Assembly: GCA_902762305.1 (NCBI GenBank)
Contig: CACWNW010000002.1
Coordinates: 186,001 to 250,000, forward strand
Source: Fibrobacter succinogenes
GTDB lineage: Bacteria > Fibrobacterota > Fibrobacteria > Fibrobacterales > Fibrobacteraceae
DNA: 64,000 nucleotides
Direction: 5' to 3'
Made by a program: the position numbers and the translations under genes. Of the stretch, positions 16,862-24,809 are shown one piece after another; within the stretch, counting starts at the first letter, position 1; each line of letters begins with the position of its first letter. Under the pieces are notes generated by a model, which was not told the DNA's origin, made no database searches, and saw nothing but the letters and a program-made list of their open reading frames with translations.

Positions 16862-19297
16862 ATGAAAGTTTCTTTGAATTGGCTCAGACGTCACGTTGAT
16901 CTTCCGGAATCTGCGGAAGAAGTTGCAAAGGCGCTCACCTCCATCGGCCTCGAAGTCGAAGGCATGGAAGAACCGGGCAAGGTCTACGAAAAGCTCGTGG
17001 TGGCGAAGGTCCTCACCTGCGAAGCCCACCCGGACAGCGACCACCTGCACATCACCACCGTGAACGACGGCAAGGAAACGCTCCAGGTCGTATGCGGCGC
17101 CCCGAACGTAGCCGCAGGCCAGACCGTGGTTCTCGCCCCGATTGGCGCAGAACTCCCGCTCCCCGACGGCGGCACCCTCAAGATGAAGAAGTCCAAGATC
17201 CGCGGCGTCGAAAGCTTCGGCATGATTTGCGCCGAAGACGAAATCGGCCTCAGCGACGACCACGCGGGCATCATGGTCCTTGACGACAGCATTCCGGCCG
17301 GCACCCCGTTCGTGAGCCTCGGCCTCTATGACGTGTGCTATGAACTGAACGTGACCCCGAACCGCCCGGACGCCCTCAGCCACCGTGGCGTGGCACGCGA
17401 ACTGGCCGCGAAGTTCAACCGCCCGCTCAAGCCGCTCGCCTATGAACTCAAGGAAGATGCCGAGGCGGCAAGTTCTGCGATTAGCCTCGAAGTTGTCCCG
17501 GGCTGCGGCTGCTCCCGCTACGTGGGCCGCGTCATCAAGGACGTGAAGGTCGAAAAGTCCCCGGCTTGGCTCGCGAAACTCCTGCATGCCGTAGGCATGA
17601 ACAGCATCAACAACGTGGTCGACATTACGAACTTCATCTTGATGGACGTGGGCCAGCCGCTCCACAGCTTCGACATGGACCAGCTCCACGGCAACAAGAT
17701 CAAGGTGCGCCGCGCCGTGAAGGGCGAAAAGATTGAAACGATTGACCACACCGCTCACGAACTCGTCGAAAACGACCTCGTGATTTGCGACGGCGACCGT
17801 CCGGCCTGCGTTGCCGGCGTGATGGGCGGCGTCGAATCCGAAATCGTCGATGCCACCAAGAACGTGTTCCTCGAGAGCGCCTGGTTCAACCCGACGGTGG
17901 TCCGCAAGCAGGCCAAGCGCCTTTGCATCTCGACCGATTCCAGCTACCGCTTTGAACGCGAAATCGACTTCGCCACGCAGGACGAATACAGCAAGTACGC
18001 CTGCGCTCTCATCCAGGAAGTCGCGGGTGGCCGTATTCTCAAGGGCACCGTCGAATACACCGGCGACGACCACAAGAAAGAAAATAATGTCGTCACGCTC
18101 CGCATCGCACAGGCCGAACGCGTTATCGGCATGAAGCTTGAAATGGCCCAGGTGGAAAAGTTCCTCACGGGCATCGCCCTCGAAGTCGTCTCCAAGACGG
18201 CGGACTCCATCACGTTCAAGATTCCGAGCTTCCGCCCCGACCTCGAACGCGAAGTTGACCTCATCGAAGAAGTCGCCCGCCTCGTCGGGTTCGACAACAT
18301 CCCGTACACGCTGCCCTCCTTCAAGATGCAGCCGAACGAGCTCCCGCCGATTGAAGTTCTGAACCGCAAGATCCGCAAGACGCTCTCTGCGATGGGCCTG
18401 CATGAATGCCTGAGCCTGCGCTTCACGAGCAAGGCCCGCACCGAGGTCCTCTTTGGCCCCGAAAGCGACGACCGCCGCTCCAAGCCCGCACTGCTCCTGA
18501 ACCCGCTTTCCGAAGAACTCGGCGCAGTCCCGACGAGCCTCCTCCCCAACCTTCTCAAGAGCGTTGCCGAGAACGAGAAGAACCGTCCCGGTTCTGTGCG
18601 CCTGTTCGAAGTGGCCAAGGGCCAGTTCAAGCGCGACCGCAAGGACGTGCGCGACCCGGGCTTCGACGAATCGAACCTCGTCGCCCTCACGATTGCAGGC
18701 AACTTCGACGTGAACCCGCTCAACGACAAGCCCGCCCAGATTGACTTTGCCGCGTTCAAGGGATTCGTGCAGAGCTTCCTCAAGCGCGTGGGCCTCGTGG
18801 TTGAATTCCGCGTGCCCGCCAAGGCAGAAATCTTCCTGCACCCGGGCAAGCAGACCGAAATCCTCGCCGACGGCGTGGTGCTCGGCACCATGGGCGAACT
18901 CCACCCCTCCGTGATGGCCGCGAACGACATCAGCTACACCACCTACGTGATGGAACTCGACATGGACAAGATGGAACACGCCACCCACAAGAAGATCGTG
19001 TTCGAAGCCTTCAGCCGCCAGGTGCCGTCTAGCCGCGACATCTCGCTCGAAGTCGCGAAGTCCATGACCCACGAAGACATCGTCGCCCGCATCAAGGGAC
19101 TCAACCCGAAGAACCTCGCGAAGATCACCCTCAAGAGTATCTACGAAGGCGACAAGATCGAAGCCGGCAAGAAGAACATGGTCTACAGCCTCACCTACCA
19201 GGCAATGGACCGCACGCTTACCGACGACGAAGTCAACAAGGCACACAACAAGCTGCGTGACAAGCTCGTCGCGAACGGCGACATCGCGCTTCGCTAA
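16862..19297 (+). CDS. pheT: Phenylalanyl-tRNA synthetase beta subunit
   Basis: 811 aa, normal length. The N-terminus MKVSLNWLRRHVDLP, an OB-fold tRNA-binding domain (about 40-150, with SDHLHITTVN), the B3/B4 editing region (VTPNRPDALSHRGVARELA), the B5 and core domains, and the C-terminal FDX-ACB domain (about 715-811, FEAFSRQVPSSRDISLEV) are all present. It pairs with PheS, which is not in the window. AGAGGAAAAG precedes the ATG. The 3' 189 bp occur a second time at 20875-21063. Confidence 0.97.
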   Translation: MKVSLNWLRRHVDLPESAEEVAKALTSIGLEVEGMEEPGKVYEKLVVAKVLTCEAHPDSDHLHITTVNDGKETLQVVCGAPNVAAGQTVVLAPIGAELPLPDGGTLKMKKSKIRGVESFGMICAEDEIGLSDDHAGIMVLDDSIPAGTPFVSLGLYDVCYELNVTPNRPDALSHRGVARELAAKFNRPLKPLAYELKEDAEAASSAISLEVVPGCGCSRYVGRVIKDVKVEKSPAWLAKLLHAVGMNSINNVVDITNFILMDVGQPLHSFDMDQLHGNKIKVRRAVKGEKIETIDHTAHELVENDLVICDGDRPACVAGVMGGVESEIVDATKNVFLESAWFNPTVVRKQAKRLCISTDSSYRFEREIDFATQDEYSKYACALIQEVAGGRILKGTVEYTGDDHKKENNVVTLRIAQAERVIGMKLEMAQVEKFLTGIALEVVSKTADSITFKIPSFRPDLEREVDLIEEVARLVGFDNIPYTLPSFKMQPNELPPIEVLNRKIRKTLSAMGLHECLSLRFTSKARTEVLFGPESDDRRSKPALLLNPLSEELGAVPTSLLPNLLKSVAENEKNRPGSVRLFEVAKGQFKRDRKDVRDPGFDESNLVALTIAGNFDVNPLNDKPAQIDFAAFKGFVQSFLKRVGLVVEFRVPAKAEIFLHPGKQTEILADGVVLGTMGELHPSVMAANDISYTTYVMELDMDKMEHATHKKIVFEAFSRQVPSSRDISLEVAKSMTHEDIVARIKGLNPKNLAKITLKSIYEGDKIEAGKKNMVYSLTYQAMDRTLTDDEVNKAHNKLRDKLVANGDIALR

Positions 19298-19319
19298 GCC
19301 GAGCCTATATAAAGATTAA

Positions 19320-19354
19320 AACCGCTGAGGCATCCTCGGCGGTTTCTTCTTTTA
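19320..19354 (+). terminator. Rho-independent terminator after pheT
   Basis: AACCGCTGAGG, CAT, CCTCGGCGGTT, then a T-rich tail (TCTTCTTTT). It lies between convergent pheT and the FISUMP gene and may serve both strands. Confidence 0.8.
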
Positions 19355-20758
19355 GTCCTTCACGCAACGGATAGGAATGGCAAATTTGTACTTTTCGTTG
19401 ACTCCCAAGAACGTATTCCCAGTAGAAGCCTTTCCATCGTACATGATGAACATCCAGGCATATTCTTCGGCATAGTCAAGCGACCAGAAATACCCCTCCT
19501 GGCCCGCTTTCTTGAATTCATCCGTATCGAAAAGGTAATAGCCGCCCGGCAGCAGGGAAAAGCCGTATGTATCGAGACCATACACCCAAAGGTAAGCGCT
19601 CCTGAGCGTACTGGCTCCATAAGGCCACTCGTCATCCTCCCCTAAGACAGCCACTTGAGGCGTTCCCGTTGCCGCCACATCTTCAAGGATATGTATTTCC
19701 GAAGACGACGGCAAATGCCAACCGTCCATGCAAAGCCCCTGGATATGGGTCAAGTCACGGCAGTCAGTCCCGTTGCCGCATTCCCGCGGATTTTCGGGAT
19801 CGTTCGCCAGGGCGACCGAGTCGATGGCCGCGCCCCACGTATAGAGCCTACCATATTTTATACAGCTGTCCGGTTCATTGTCGTAGCACCAGTTCTTCCC
19901 GAGCAGGCTCGGAGTCAAATCGCTATCCGCATAGCCCAGGTTTTCCGCCATCCAGACAAGGGAATCGATGGCTATCGTCTTATACACCTGCCCGTCGCGT
20001 TCGTCCACGACCTCGCCATAAGAAAGTTCAGGGTTCAGGTAGCGCCACGAGAACTTTCCGTCGAGGCGCCCGTTACCCATTTCGTTGAGGGAAAGTCCCA
20101 GGGCATCCGCACAACGGCTCTTCAGCTCCGTAGCCGTACTGTCCATAAACTCTTCCGCCGTTTTATTCGGCATGATTTCCTGGGTACAGATCAAGTGGAG
20201 TTCATTGCACGCAAGCCCGAGCTGATCCTCGACCGACCCCTTTGCATTTTCACAGCGTTCCACGAAGGAAAGGGAATCCGCCTTGCATCCGGCTGCCGGA
20301 TTGTCCATATCATAGGTCTTGTCAAGACGGTCTACGACAATAGCCATCATGGAATCGCGCCGCAAAAGCTGCGTAAAGAGTTCCCTGGCAGAATCAAGGT
20401 CCACCACAAGCCGGACGCCGTTTTCATCTTCATAGACATTCACAGTGCAGACGGCAGAGTCGGCCCCCATATCGGTATAGTTAAAGTATGGCTTCGGAGC
20501 TCTCAAGAAAACGACATTGTACCACGAAACGGACGAATCCCCTTCGAGCACGACCTTTTCCGAATCGGCGGATTGTTCCGGCTCCCAGGTTTTCAGGAGT
20601 TTGAGATAAGCGACGGTATCCTTGATAATCTGGGCATTCTCTTCTTCGGTCGTGCCATGCGCAAGAAACTTGTCGTTTTCGGAACAGGCCAAGACAATGG
20701 ACAAAAGGAGCAAAAACGGGGAAAGCCACAGGAGAAATACAGGAACGAACTTGCGCAT
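19352..20758 (-). CDS. FISUMP-domain (TIGR02145) lipoprotein
   Basis: About 468 aa. The start at ATG 20758 places a signal peptide of basic start, long hydrophobic core and lipobox SIVLAC at the N-terminus; the longer reading adds 18 residues before it. The C-terminal 190 residues hold the FISUMP domain typical of Fibrobacter: DGQVYKTIAIDSLVWMAENL, CYDNEPDSCIKYGRLYTW, LCMDGWHLPSSSEI and the final AIPIRCVKD. The middle is unassigned with scattered cysteines. The role of FISUMP proteins is not known; they are thought to be surface or envelope lipoproteins. The gene lies between pheT and a duplicated pheT 3' end. TATATT ends 9 nt before the ATG and no ribosome site is visible. Confidence 0.88.
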   Translation of the reverse strand: MRKFVPVFLLWLSPFLLLLSIVLACSENDKFLAHGTTEEENAQIIKDTVAYLKLLKTWEPEQSADSEKVVLEGDSSVSWYNVVFLRAPKPYFNYTDMGADSAVCTVNVYEDENGVRLVVDLDSARELFTQLLRRDSMMAIVVDRLDKTYDMDNPAAGCKADSLSFVERCENAKGSVEDQLGLACNELHLICTQEIMPNKTAEEFMDSTATELKSRCADALGLSLNEMGNGRLDGKFSWRYLNPELSYGEVVDERDGQVYKTIAIDSLVWMAENLGYADSDLTPSLLGKNWCYDNEPDSCIKYGRLYTWGAAIDSVALANDPENPRECGNGTDCRDLTHIQGLCMDGWHLPSSSEIHILEDVAATGTPQVAVLGEDDEWPYGASTLRSAYLWVYGLDTYGFSLLPGGYYLFDTDEFKKAGQEGYFWSLDYAEEYAWMFIMYDGKASTGNTFLGVNEKYKFAIPIRCVKD

Positions 20759-20874
20759 ATATGGACAAATATAAAAAGGTTGCCTACTGCACAAATTAGC
20801 ACTCTTTGACAAAAATTTTTGCTATATTGGTGGCAAAGGGCGGACCGGAGCCGCGAGTTCGGGCTTCTTCCGCA

Positions 20875-21063
20875 AAAAATCTCGCGAAGATCACCCTCAA
20901 GAGCATCTACGAAGGCGACAAGATCGAAGCCGGCAAGAAGAACATGGTCTACAGCCTCACCTACCAGGCCATGGACCGCACGCTTACCGACGACGAAGTC
21001 AACAAGGCCCACAACAAGCTGCGTGACAAGCTCGTCGCCAACGGCGACATCGCCCTGCGATAA
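20875..21063 (+). pseudogene. Duplicated 3' end of pheT (last 62 codons plus stop)
   Basis: The 189 bp match 19109-19297. The encoded 62 residues are identical; I count nine base differences, all at third codon positions and all silent. The frame stays open upstream to about 20806, but the sequence 5' of 20875 does not match pheT. This is about two thirds of the FDX-ACB domain and is too short to act as PheT. TTTTTGCTATATT, an extended -10-like element, lies at 20816-20828, so the piece may be transcribed. It is followed by its own strong terminator. Confidence 0.85.
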
Positions 21064-21087
21064 TAGCGCGAGTTATGCAACATTTAA

Positions 21088-21117
21088 AAAGTCCTGGGTT
21101 AAACCCAGGACTTTTTT
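21088..21117. terminator. Bidirectional rho-independent terminator
   Basis: GTCCTGGG, TTAAA, CCCAGGAC flanked by AAAAA on the left and TTTTTT on the right, so it can end transcripts from both strands: the pheT remnant on plus and the MORN gene on minus. Confidence 0.9.
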
Positions 21118-21119
21118 GC

Positions 21120-21989
21120 TTAGTATTTTATCCTTTCCAAGGGGACTTCCTTTCCATCCTCATATTTCTGCTTAGTCCGAATTCGTCCTTTTTCATCGTA
21201 GTACTTTTTTACGCCATGTGATTTTCCATTCCTATAGGGTTCCTCGTACGTTTTCCGACCCGATTCATCATATTCTATTTCGTTTCCATGACGCACCCCG
21301 TCTTTATAATTCGTCACCTTAAATTTCTTCCCTGTTGGGTAATACCAAATATCTACCCCATTACGTTTACCATTCTTAAACTGAATTTTATTCGCAAGTT
21401 TTCCGTTTGAATGATACGCTTTCAAGACCTGTACATAAGCGGGAACGACAATATCTCTATCACGAATATTCAAATCGGTAACATAAATTCCCTTTTTAGC
21501 ATTTTCAGGCTTCAAATCGTCTGAAGTAATTTCATAGATGGAATCAACAGGACAACCGTTATCCATGATAAACTTTTTCAGTGCGCTTATATTTTGCGAC
21601 AAGACTGAATTACTCCGCACCACAGATTCATACATTCCCATACTATAATCGTCGAAATAAACAATAGAATCAGGTTTTCCGCACCAGTTAAGGGCCCAAC
21701 CAGAATCCATCAAATCCTTATGACGGGACTCCAGAAAAAATCCACCAGGATCGCACCCGCACAACCCTGCCAGTTCTAACTTTTGAAACTCATTATTGAT
21801 TTTTCTCGCATATAGGGAATCATCAATGGAAGCAAACAATTCCTCCATCTGCGGATTATTTCTCAAATCGAGGACATTGAGGAAAATGGCACAGCCGCCT
21901 TCGCACGCAGAGCGGCCATCGCAAGAGTACGAAAGTGAAAATGCACCCAACAAAAAAGCAAACAACTTTACAAATGTCCGATAATTCAT
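21120..21989 (-). CDS. Exported MORN-repeat (YwqK-like) protein
   Basis: About 289 aa from ATG 21989, which puts a hydrophobic signal sequence first (FVKLFAFLLGAFSLSYSC); the cysteine may be a lipidation site but the lipobox is poor. The C-terminal third carries consecutive MORN-type repeats: YHSNGKLANKIQFKNGKRNG, then YYPTGKKFKVTNYKDGVRHG, then YDESGRKTYEEPYRNGKSHG, then YYDEKGRIRTKQKYEDGK. Such proteins are widespread in Bacteroidota/Fibrobacterota and called YwqK family; function is unclear. Base composition is AT-richer than the flanking pheT and alcohol dehydrogenase genes. TATATT lies 10 nt before the ATG. Confidence 0.8.
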   Translation of the reverse strand: MNYRTFVKLFAFLLGAFSLSYSCDGRSACEGGCAIFLNVLDLRNNPQMEELFASIDDSLYARKINNEFQKLELAGLCGCDPGGFFLESRHKDLMDSGWALNWCGKPDSIVYFDDYSMGMYESVVRSNSVLSQNISALKKFIMDNGCPVDSIYEITSDDLKPENAKKGIYVTDLNIRDRDIVVPAYVQVLKAYHSNGKLANKIQFKNGKRNGVDIWYYPTGKKFKVTNYKDGVRHGNEIEYDESGRKTYEEPYRNGKSHGVKKYYDEKGRIRTKQKYEDGKEVPLERIKY

Positions 21990-22063
21990 ATTTGCCTTAA
22001 ATATAAACCATCCCAGAACAGATTGCAAGAGTTGTTCGCTTCTTGCGCCGCAATTCAAAAAGG

Positions 22064-23242
22064 CTATTCAAGCGTGGCGTGCGCCGCGATGGTGTAAATC
22101 GCAGTCACGTCCTTCGCCTTGAGCGGTACAAAGCCCCAGCCGTCGCCCGGATTGAGCTTTTCGACCAGCTTCGGGATATCCTCTTCCTTCGCGCCGAGTT
22201 CGGCGAAGTTGATGGGCATGCCGATGGAATGCAAGAAGCGGCGGAACGCACGGATGCCTTCCAAAGCAGTCGCCCTCGGGTTCTCGAAATTCATCTCGCA
22301 GCCGAACACGCGCGTCGCCATCTGGGCAAAACGCATCACGTTGTGGTCCACCACGTATTCCATCCAGGCGGGCATGATGACCGCGAGGCCCGCGCCATGG
22401 GCGCAGTCGTAGAGTCCCGAAAGTTCGTGTTCGATGGCGTGGCTGTTCCAGTCCTGACTGCGCCCGCAGCCCACAAGTCCATTGTGGGCTACCGTCCCCG
22501 CCCACATGATGTTCGCACGGGCCTGGTAGTTGGCGGGGTCGGCCATGGCGCGCGGCCCTTCCTTGAGCATCGTGATGAGCAGCGCCTCACAAAGGCGGTC
22601 CGTCGTCTCAACCTCAAGCGTATTCGTGAAGTAGCGTTCAAAAACGTGCGCCATGATGTCGGTGATGCCGCAGGCCGTCTGGTAAGGCGGCAAAGTGCAC
22701 TGCAACGCCGGGTTCTGCACCGCAAACTTCGGGCGAATCACATCGGCACCGATATCGCGCTTGAGCATTCCCTCTTCCTTGGTCACCACGGAATCTCCAC
22801 TGCCTTCGGAACCCGCGGCGGCAATCGTCTGCACCACGCCAATCGGGAGCGCCTTCGTCACCGGCAATTTTTTTGCATAAAAATCCCAGAAGTCGCCATC
22901 ATAGAGCGCACCCACGGCGATACCCTTACTGCTATCGATCGTGGAGCCGCCACCGACGGCAAGGACGAAATCTACCCCGTTCGCACGCACCATCTCGATG
23001 CCCTTGTAGATGAGCGTATCGCGCGGGTTCGGCTTCACGCCGCCAAGTTCCACATAAGCAATGCCCGCAGCGTCGAGCGAAGCCTTCACGCGGTCAATCA
23101 AGCCGGAACGTACTGCAGAGCCACCACCGTAGTGGATGAGCACCTTCTTGCCGCCATACTTTTTGACGAGTTCACCGCATTCGCTTTCGCGACCCATGCC
23201 GAACACGAATTCCGTGGGGCTGTAGAAATTGAAATTGTCCAT
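22064..23242 (-). CDS. Iron-containing alcohol dehydrogenase (BDH/YqhD-like)
   Basis: 392 aa, group III metal-dependent alcohol dehydrogenase. NAD(P) binding is indicated by the GGGSTIDSSKGIA motif. The metal-binding region contains DIMAHVFERYF and, further on, HAIEHELSGLYDCAHGAGLAV, giving the usual Asp and three His ligands. The closest type by eye is butanol dehydrogenase/YqhD, which reduces short aldehydes; the true substrate is unknown. AAGGA lies 7 nt before the ATG. GC-rich codon use matches the core genome, unlike both neighbours. Confidence 0.92.
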   Translation of the reverse strand: MDNFNFYSPTEFVFGMGRESECGELVKKYGGKKVLIHYGGGSAVRSGLIDRVKASLDAAGIAYVELGGVKPNPRDTLIYKGIEMVRANGVDFVLAVGGGSTIDSSKGIAVGALYDGDFWDFYAKKLPVTKALPIGVVQTIAAAGSEGSGDSVVTKEEGMLKRDIGADVIRPKFAVQNPALQCTLPPYQTACGITDIMAHVFERYFTNTLEVETTDRLCEALLITMLKEGPRAMADPANYQARANIMWAGTVAHNGLVGCGRSQDWNSHAIEHELSGLYDCAHGAGLAVIMPAWMEYVVDHNVMRFAQMATRVFGCEMNFENPRATALEGIRAFRRFLHSIGMPINFAELGAKEEDIPKLVEKLNPGDGWGFVPLKAKDVTAIYTIAAHATLE

Positions 23243-23356
23243 ATTCCATCCTTTGGTTTTATCTAAAAATACAAGAATTCAGCCGAAAATGCGAACAAAT
23301 TCGGCTTTTTTCTGTGTACAGGGGGAAACAGGTCTAATTACCCAACAAGAACTTCT

Positions 23357-24064
23357 TTAAAAATGGAACGACGCGCCAATATATGGCACAATGCTGATTC
23401 CCGAGAAAAATCGACTGTTATTTGGAAATTGCAAAGCCCGATAAGGCTCTTCATAATCATTTTCTTTATATTCGGCAAATCCAACTCCAAGAATATTTTT
23501 CATGAAATCAGCACCAATCGTGATCCCAAACCTTTTTGTTATACGGTAATCAAAAATGACATCCCCTCCAACAAGGATTCTAATAAATAAAGCCGACATA
23601 CTAACATCGAATTCGGGGTCATCAATCCACGGGACGTAGTAAAAGAATTTTATGTCGTTAGCTACAATAAAATGCATCGCGAAAGTAAAATCATTTGCCA
23701 CAGGAGAGAGCCCCCATCCAGCTTTTGCATTAAAACCATATCTAAAGTCATGCCGGAAGCCATTTAAACGCAAATCAAGAAAATCTATACCCGTACCAAA
23801 TACAGAAGAATATCCTCCCTGACGCACCGAATAACGGGCCCAATTAAGCTGCATGCCCACCCTATGTTCATAAAGGGGCGCCCACAGAAAATCTTTTTCC
23901 ATGGCATAAAAACCATCATATTTACTGTTGTATTCATACCAATCCCACTTATTCCAGTCTATCGGGAAGGCGATATTTAATGTATGGAAAACGGTAGCCT
24001 TATTCTGCGCAAACGAAGTCAACGCACAAAAGAGTACCAGAAGAAGAACGAGTTTTATTCGCAT
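23357..24064 (-). CDS. Putative outer-membrane beta-barrel protein, family not recognised
   Basis: About 235 aa. The signal peptide MRIKLVLLLVLFCALTSFAQ sets the start at ATG 24064. The mature part is rich in aromatic residues and alternating hydrophobics and ends ISIVPYIGASFHF, with a terminal Phe as in outer-membrane barrels. I do not recognise a family. The reading frame also runs upstream through a run of ten G, which lies a few bases before the ATG and could act as a variable ribosome-site region. AT-rich composition marks the left edge of the accessory island. Confidence 0.65.
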   Translation of the reverse strand: MRIKLVLLLVLFCALTSFAQNKATVFHTLNIAFPIDWNKWDWYEYNSKYDGFYAMEKDFLWAPLYEHRVGMQLNWARYSVRQGGYSSVFGTGIDFLDLRLNGFRHDFRYGFNAKAGWGLSPVANDFTFAMHFIVANDIKFFYYVPWIDDPEFDVSMSALFIRILVGGDVIFDYRITKRFGITIGADFMKNILGVGFAEYKENDYEEPYRALQFPNNSRFFSGISIVPYIGASFHF

Positions 24065-24069
24065 AGACG

Positions 24070-24079
24070 CCCCCCCCCC
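24070..24079. repeat. Homopolymer run of ten C (G on the minus strand)
   Basis: Located 5 bp before the start codon of the barrel-like protein, in its translation initiation region. Runs of this length are prone to slippage. Confidence 0.85.
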
Positions 24080-24156
24080 GGGAGCTAATTTACCTAAAAT
24101 TTTTTTCGTCAAAATTTAGAAATTTTCAGTCAAGACCTTGCCAGTATTGCAACATT

Positions 24157-24783
24157 CTATGCCACGATATCCATCAGGTCGTAGTACATGAGGCGCGTAT
24201 GCGGATCGTTGTCTTCGGCGTTCATAAATCGGAAACCATTCTTCTCATAAAACGGCACTGCATTCAAGTATGCGTCCACCATCAAGAAGCGATAACCCGT
24301 CTTGTTATTGATAACGAACATAGACTTAATGAAGTTCAAAATAGCCGTTCCAATCCGCAACCCCTTTGCAGTTTCATCAACTCCCAAACGACAGAACTTT
24401 ACCGCAGGATAACTTTTCAAACGTTTTTCGTTCGGAAACCCTCGTTTCTTGCGGAATCGATTGAATTCCGTCCTGTCCTTAAAATCACTTATAGCAACCT
24501 TGTCGTTCGCAAGGCTGCAATAGGCAAGAACACGACTGGTATTGCTATCAACAAAAGCATAACTAACAGACAGCAAATGTTTTTGAAAAGCCGCTGCATG
24601 ATGAAGAATGAAATCATCCAAATCTTCATCACCACAACAGAAATTCTCAATTGAATACGACGGCTTTAAACGAATGAAACTTAACTTTTCCCTATCTACA
24701 AAACATACTGCCGCTGCAACTCCGCGAACAGACCAGTTCCCCGAAGTGGCCTCAATCTCGTAAAAACGGCGATCATGTTCCAT
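24157..24783 (-). CDS. GNAT-family N-acetyltransferase
   Basis: About 208 aa. The acetyl-CoA binding core is visible as VKFCRLGVDETAKGLRIGTAIL, followed by the GYRFLMVDAYLNAVPFYEKNGF block that is typical of the fold and of GNAT proteins similar to TacT/AtaT. The N-terminal part (FCCGDEDLDDFI) resembles that same subgroup. The start is uncertain: ATG 24783 avoids overlap with the upstream DUF1016 gene; an earlier frame start at 24816 would overlap it by 7 bp. No ribbon-helix-helix antitoxin gene is adjacent, so a toxin role is not supported. The substrate is unknown. Confidence 0.8.
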   Translation of the reverse strand: MEHDRRFYEIEATSGNWSVRGVAAAVCFVDREKLSFIRLKPSYSIENFCCGDEDLDDFILHHAAAFQKHLLSVSYAFVDSNTSRVLAYCSLANDKVAISDFKDRTEFNRFRKKRGFPNEKRLKSYPAVKFCRLGVDETAKGLRIGTAILNFIKSMFVINNKTGYRFLMVDAYLNAVPFYEKNGFRFMNAEDNDPHTRLMYYDLMDIVA

Positions 24784-24809
24784 CGCAGAAAGGTTCTGTA
24801 TGGAGAAGC

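Noticed and set aside
20806-20828. TTGACA followed by TATATT before the pheT remnant as a full promoter
   Set aside because: The two hexamers are only 11 bp apart, too close for a standard sigma-70 promoter; only the extended -10 part is credible.
23281-23310. AGCCGAA/TTCGGCT hairpin with T-run on the plus strand
   Set aside because: It looks like a terminator, but no plus-strand gene lies upstream and the minus strand lacks a T-run, so it is left out of the annotation.
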